From positions 1 through 64,000 of the forward strand of contig CAJTOK010000014.1 of assembly GCA_910577825.1 (NCBI GenBank): a stretch of 64,000 nucleotides of DNA, written 5' to 3'. Numbering within the stretch: the stretch's first letter is position 1; the number at the start of each line of letters is the position of its first letter. Of this stretch, positions 60,822 through 64,000 are shown piece by piece. A program made the translations under genes and the position numbers. The notes below the pieces were generated by a model. It was not told the DNA's origin, searched no databases, and worked only from the letters and a program-made list of their open reading frames with translations. The stretch comes from an uncultured Lachnospiraceae bacterium. GTDB lineage: Bacteria > Bacillota > Clostridia > Lachnospirales > Lachnospiraceae.

Positions 60822-62726
60822 TTAACCATCTTGTTTGCAAGCCTTTTCTTTTGAACCCATCTTTCCATTTAGGATTTCCCTTACAAAACATGATACTTCT
60901 GCCTCTTTATTAAACCTTTCCTTAACATAACATATATAAAGATACTTTCTGGCTCTTGTCATTGCTACATAAAACATGCGCCTTTCTTCTTCGATATCAT
61001 CATCAAGGACTGCTTTATTATGTGGTGTAACCCCGTCATTGGCATCTGGTATAAATACACAGTTATATTCAAGGCCTTTTGCACCGTGCATTGTAAGCAC
61101 AGTAACAGAACTGCCCTCCTGCTCTTTGCCATTTAGTATATCCCTGCTTTTTCCAGCCTGTTCTTTTAATTCTTCACCATATAATTCAATATATTCAAAC
61201 CATTCTTTAAAACTTTTATGGGATTTTGCTTCTTCCTGGAGTTCATCAAGAACTGCTTCAAGGCCATCTTTATGTATTCCCCTGTAATCTGCATATTCTT
61301 TAATATAATCATCATACCCAGCTCCCTTTCTTATATAATTAACCGCTGCAAATGGCTTTAAAGAAGCTATAAACTTTAAATCTGACTGGAACTGTTCTAT
61401 TCTTTCTATCATCCATGATTTATCCTCATAAAATAATTTAAGTTCCTCTATATCAACATAAGGCTCTGTAAAAGCATTTCTATGTACATATCTTTTTGGC
61501 TTGTTTATTACTCTTAAAAAAGAAGCCCTGTCCCTGTCCCCAAGTGCTATCCTTATATAAGCAAGTATATCTTTTGCAATCCAGTGTTCATAAATATTTG
61601 GAAGGTGTTCCTTCATTATAAATGGTATATTATACTCCATAAGCTTTGATGTAAGTGCCCTGGCCTGTATATTTGTCCGGAAAAGTACCGCTATTTCCTT
61701 ATAAGGAATGCCCTGGCTGTGGTATTCTAGTATTTTCCTGCATATATAATTATTTTCATCTGCCAGCCCGTTAAATTCCATTATATATACTGGTGTCTTT
61801 TTCTCTGCTGGCGTCTTTATGGCTGCTTCTAATTTCTTGCTGATACGGTTTTTATTATGTTTTATAAGATTTCCTGCCGCCTCTACAACAGGGCTGCTGC
61901 ACCTGTAATTTATATTTAACCCATATTTGCGTGCACCTTTGTAATCCTTTAAAAACTGCTGCATAATACCAGGCTTTGCACCACGGAAACCATATATTGA
62001 CTGGTCATCATCACCCACAATAAATATATTGTTCCCAGGCTTTGCAAGAAGCTTTATAACGTCATACTGCACTCTGTTAATATCCTGAAACTCATCTATT
62101 AATATAAATGGATACTGCTTCTGCCACATTCTTAAAATATCTGGGCGTTGTGATAAAAGTTCATAACAGTATACAAGCATATCATCAAAATCTATAAGAC
62201 GCTGTTTTATTAATTCATTCTGGTAAGTGCTGAAAATCTTTTTAAATGTATTTTGCGGGCAGTTTACCGGATAATAGTGTTCTAAATCTATCCTTCCTCC
62301 CTTTACCAGGCTTATTTCAGATTCCAAATCATTTAAAAATTCATTCTCATCCTGTATTTCAATATGTGTTTGTGCTACAATTTCCCTTAACAGGCTTCTT
62401 CTGGCATTATCATGTATAATATTTCCAGATGTATAATTATATGCTATTTTAAGTATGGTAAAAAATATTGCATGGAATGTTCCAAACTGTACTTTTCCAG
62501 CATTATTCCCTGCTAAATCATAATAGCGTCTTTTCATTTCAACAGCCGCTGCCTTAGTAAATGTTATAACAAGTATATTGGAAGGGTTTATTTTACATTC
62601 CTGTACCAAATAATGTACTCTTTCTGTTATAACCCGTGTTTTTCCTGAACCAGGTGTCCCTATTACCATACATGGCCCTTTAAAATGCGTTACAGCTTTT
62701 TTCTGTTCATTATTAAGACTGTCCAT
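60822..62726 (-). CDS. UvrD/PcrA-like ATP-dependent DNA helicase
   Basis: A 634-residue superfamily 1A helicase. Motifs in order: Q-motif LNNEQKKAVTHF, Walker A GTPGSGKTRVITERV, Ia TFTKAAAVEMKRR, II LIDEFQDIN, III GDDDQSIYGFRGA, IV NYRCSSPVVEAA, V TVLTMHGAKGLEYNCVF and VI RRMFYVAMTRARKYLYI. It is shorter than PcrA (about 720-750) and lacks the long C-terminal tail. The Met at 62726 with GGGGGA nine bases before it is preferred; the longer frame begins inside the rRNA terminator. It is likely a repair or recombination helicase next to the rRNA operon. Confidence 0.93.
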   Translation of the reverse strand: MDSLNNEQKKAVTHFKGPCMVIGTPGSGKTRVITERVHYLVQECKINPSNILVITFTKAAAVEMKRRYYDLAGNNAGKVQFGTFHAIFFTILKIAYNYTSGNIIHDNARRSLLREIVAQTHIEIQDENEFLNDLESEISLVKGGRIDLEHYYPVNCPQNTFKKIFSTYQNELIKQRLIDFDDMLVYCYELLSQRPDILRMWQKQYPFILIDEFQDINRVQYDVIKLLAKPGNNIFIVGDDDQSIYGFRGAKPGIMQQFLKDYKGARKYGLNINYRCSSPVVEAAGNLIKHNKNRISKKLEAAIKTPAEKKTPVYIMEFNGLADENNYICRKILEYHSQGIPYKEIAVLFRTNIQARALTSKLMEYNIPFIMKEHLPNIYEHWIAKDILAYIRIALGDRDRASFLRVINKPKRYVHRNAFTEPYVDIEELKLFYEDKSWMIERIEQFQSDLKFIASLKPFAAVNYIRKGAGYDDYIKEYADYRGIHKDGLEAVLDELQEEAKSHKSFKEWFEYIELYGEELKEQAGKSRDILNGKEQEGSSVTVLTMHGAKGLEYNCVFIPDANDGVTPHNKAVLDDDIEEERRMFYVAMTRARKYLYICYVKERFNKEAEVSCFVREILNGKMGSKEKACKQDG

Positions 62727-62760
62727 TACAATATATCCCCCATAAAAATTACTATAGAGA

Positions 62761-62804
62761 AAAAAAGCCTTTGCCATACAGGCTAAAACCTATATAGCAA
62801 AAGC
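62761..62804 (-). terminator. Terminator of the rRNA operon
   Basis: On the minus strand a 14-bp imperfect stem (62804-62791 with 62780-62767; mismatches are mostly G-U wobbles) is followed by six T at 62766-62761. It lies about 140 bp after the 3' end of 23S. The spacer between shows nothing I can support, and in particular no 5S gene. Confidence 0.8.
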
Positions 62805-62945
62805 TTCTCTCTCTTATATCTTCAAAACTGTATACTGTTACACAGACATCCTCCATATTATTAAACTGTAAGCTCATCCTGATACAGTTAATATATTCCT
62901 GGTACAAACATATTGGAGATATATTACAAGAATATATACAACCTT

Positions 62946-64000
<1,055 letters not shown>

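Overview
The window looks like a piece of a chromosome from a low-GC, spore-forming member of the Clostridia, most likely Lachnospiraceae. The grounds are the AT-rich sequence and codon use, a SpoVAF-type GerA protein behind a sigma-G-like promoter, a reverse-type rubrerythrin with a PerR-like repressor, and the DUF5716/DUF5717-like gene set I associate with that family from memory. No database search was possible, so gene names rest on motifs and recalled family knowledge.

Layout. 1-349: right end of an IS630-family element, then the tail of a gene it appears to have cut. 388-2254: penicillin-binding D,D-carboxypeptidase and tRNA-Arg(CCT). 2358-9419: four-gene operon of a giant Ig-like/solenoid protein, an Hsp70/actin-fold ATPase, a TPR protein and a membrane coiled-coil protein. 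9481-10378: complete IS630 element whose transposase needs a -1 frameshift. 10450-13715: PLP aminotransferase/decarboxylase and uvrB with a LexA-like box. 13757-18136: FlxA-like protein, AgrC/AgrA-type two-component system, NADAR, Nudix and GNAT enzymes. 18154-21809: a RelE-type toxin-antitoxin pair lying between two copies of a 104-bp repeat, a serine hydrolase and a UvrA-like gene that has lost its 5' part. 22046-24611: rubrerythrin and PerR-like repressor sharing an inverted-repeat operator, and a ClC transporter. 24631-32939: aminopeptidase P, rsmA, an ion transporter with a cytidylate-kinase-like gene, a long hairpin element, hydrolases, TatD and GNAT. 32975-37984: spoVAF, a possible nuclease-fold protein, a LytTR regulator broken by a 25-bp tandem duplication, a LiaF-like protein and an XRE regulator.

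37989-46835 (minus strand) is a compact Wzx/Wzy-type surface-polysaccharide operon. In order of transcription it encodes the priming phosphoglycosyl transferase, a Wzz-like protein with a degenerate BY-kinase-like tail, a flippase fused in frame to a second Wzz-like protein, a polymerase-like membrane protein and two family-2 glycosyltransferases. 46832-55417: 8-oxoguanine glycosylase, a TIR/transmembrane/propeller protein, a four-hairpin intergenic array bounded by 15-bp direct repeats, a DHH phosphoesterase and a BspA-like surface protein. 55556-62726: an ECF sigma/anti-sigma operon with two membrane proteins, a GH5 glycanase, a YczE-like protein, a TPR/DUF6273-like membrane protein and a UvrD-like helicase. 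62946-64000: the 3' part of a 23S rRNA gene, followed by a terminator with no 5S gene in between.

The least explained parts are the Hsp70-like/giant-solenoid operon, the flippase-Wzz fusion with its built-in internal start, the TIR-propeller gene with its hairpin-array leader, and the 150-bp inverted-repeat element at 29.6 kb. Several loci show recent rearrangement: two IS630 copies, the repeat-flanked toxin-antitoxin module, the truncated uvrA-like gene and the LytTR duplication.
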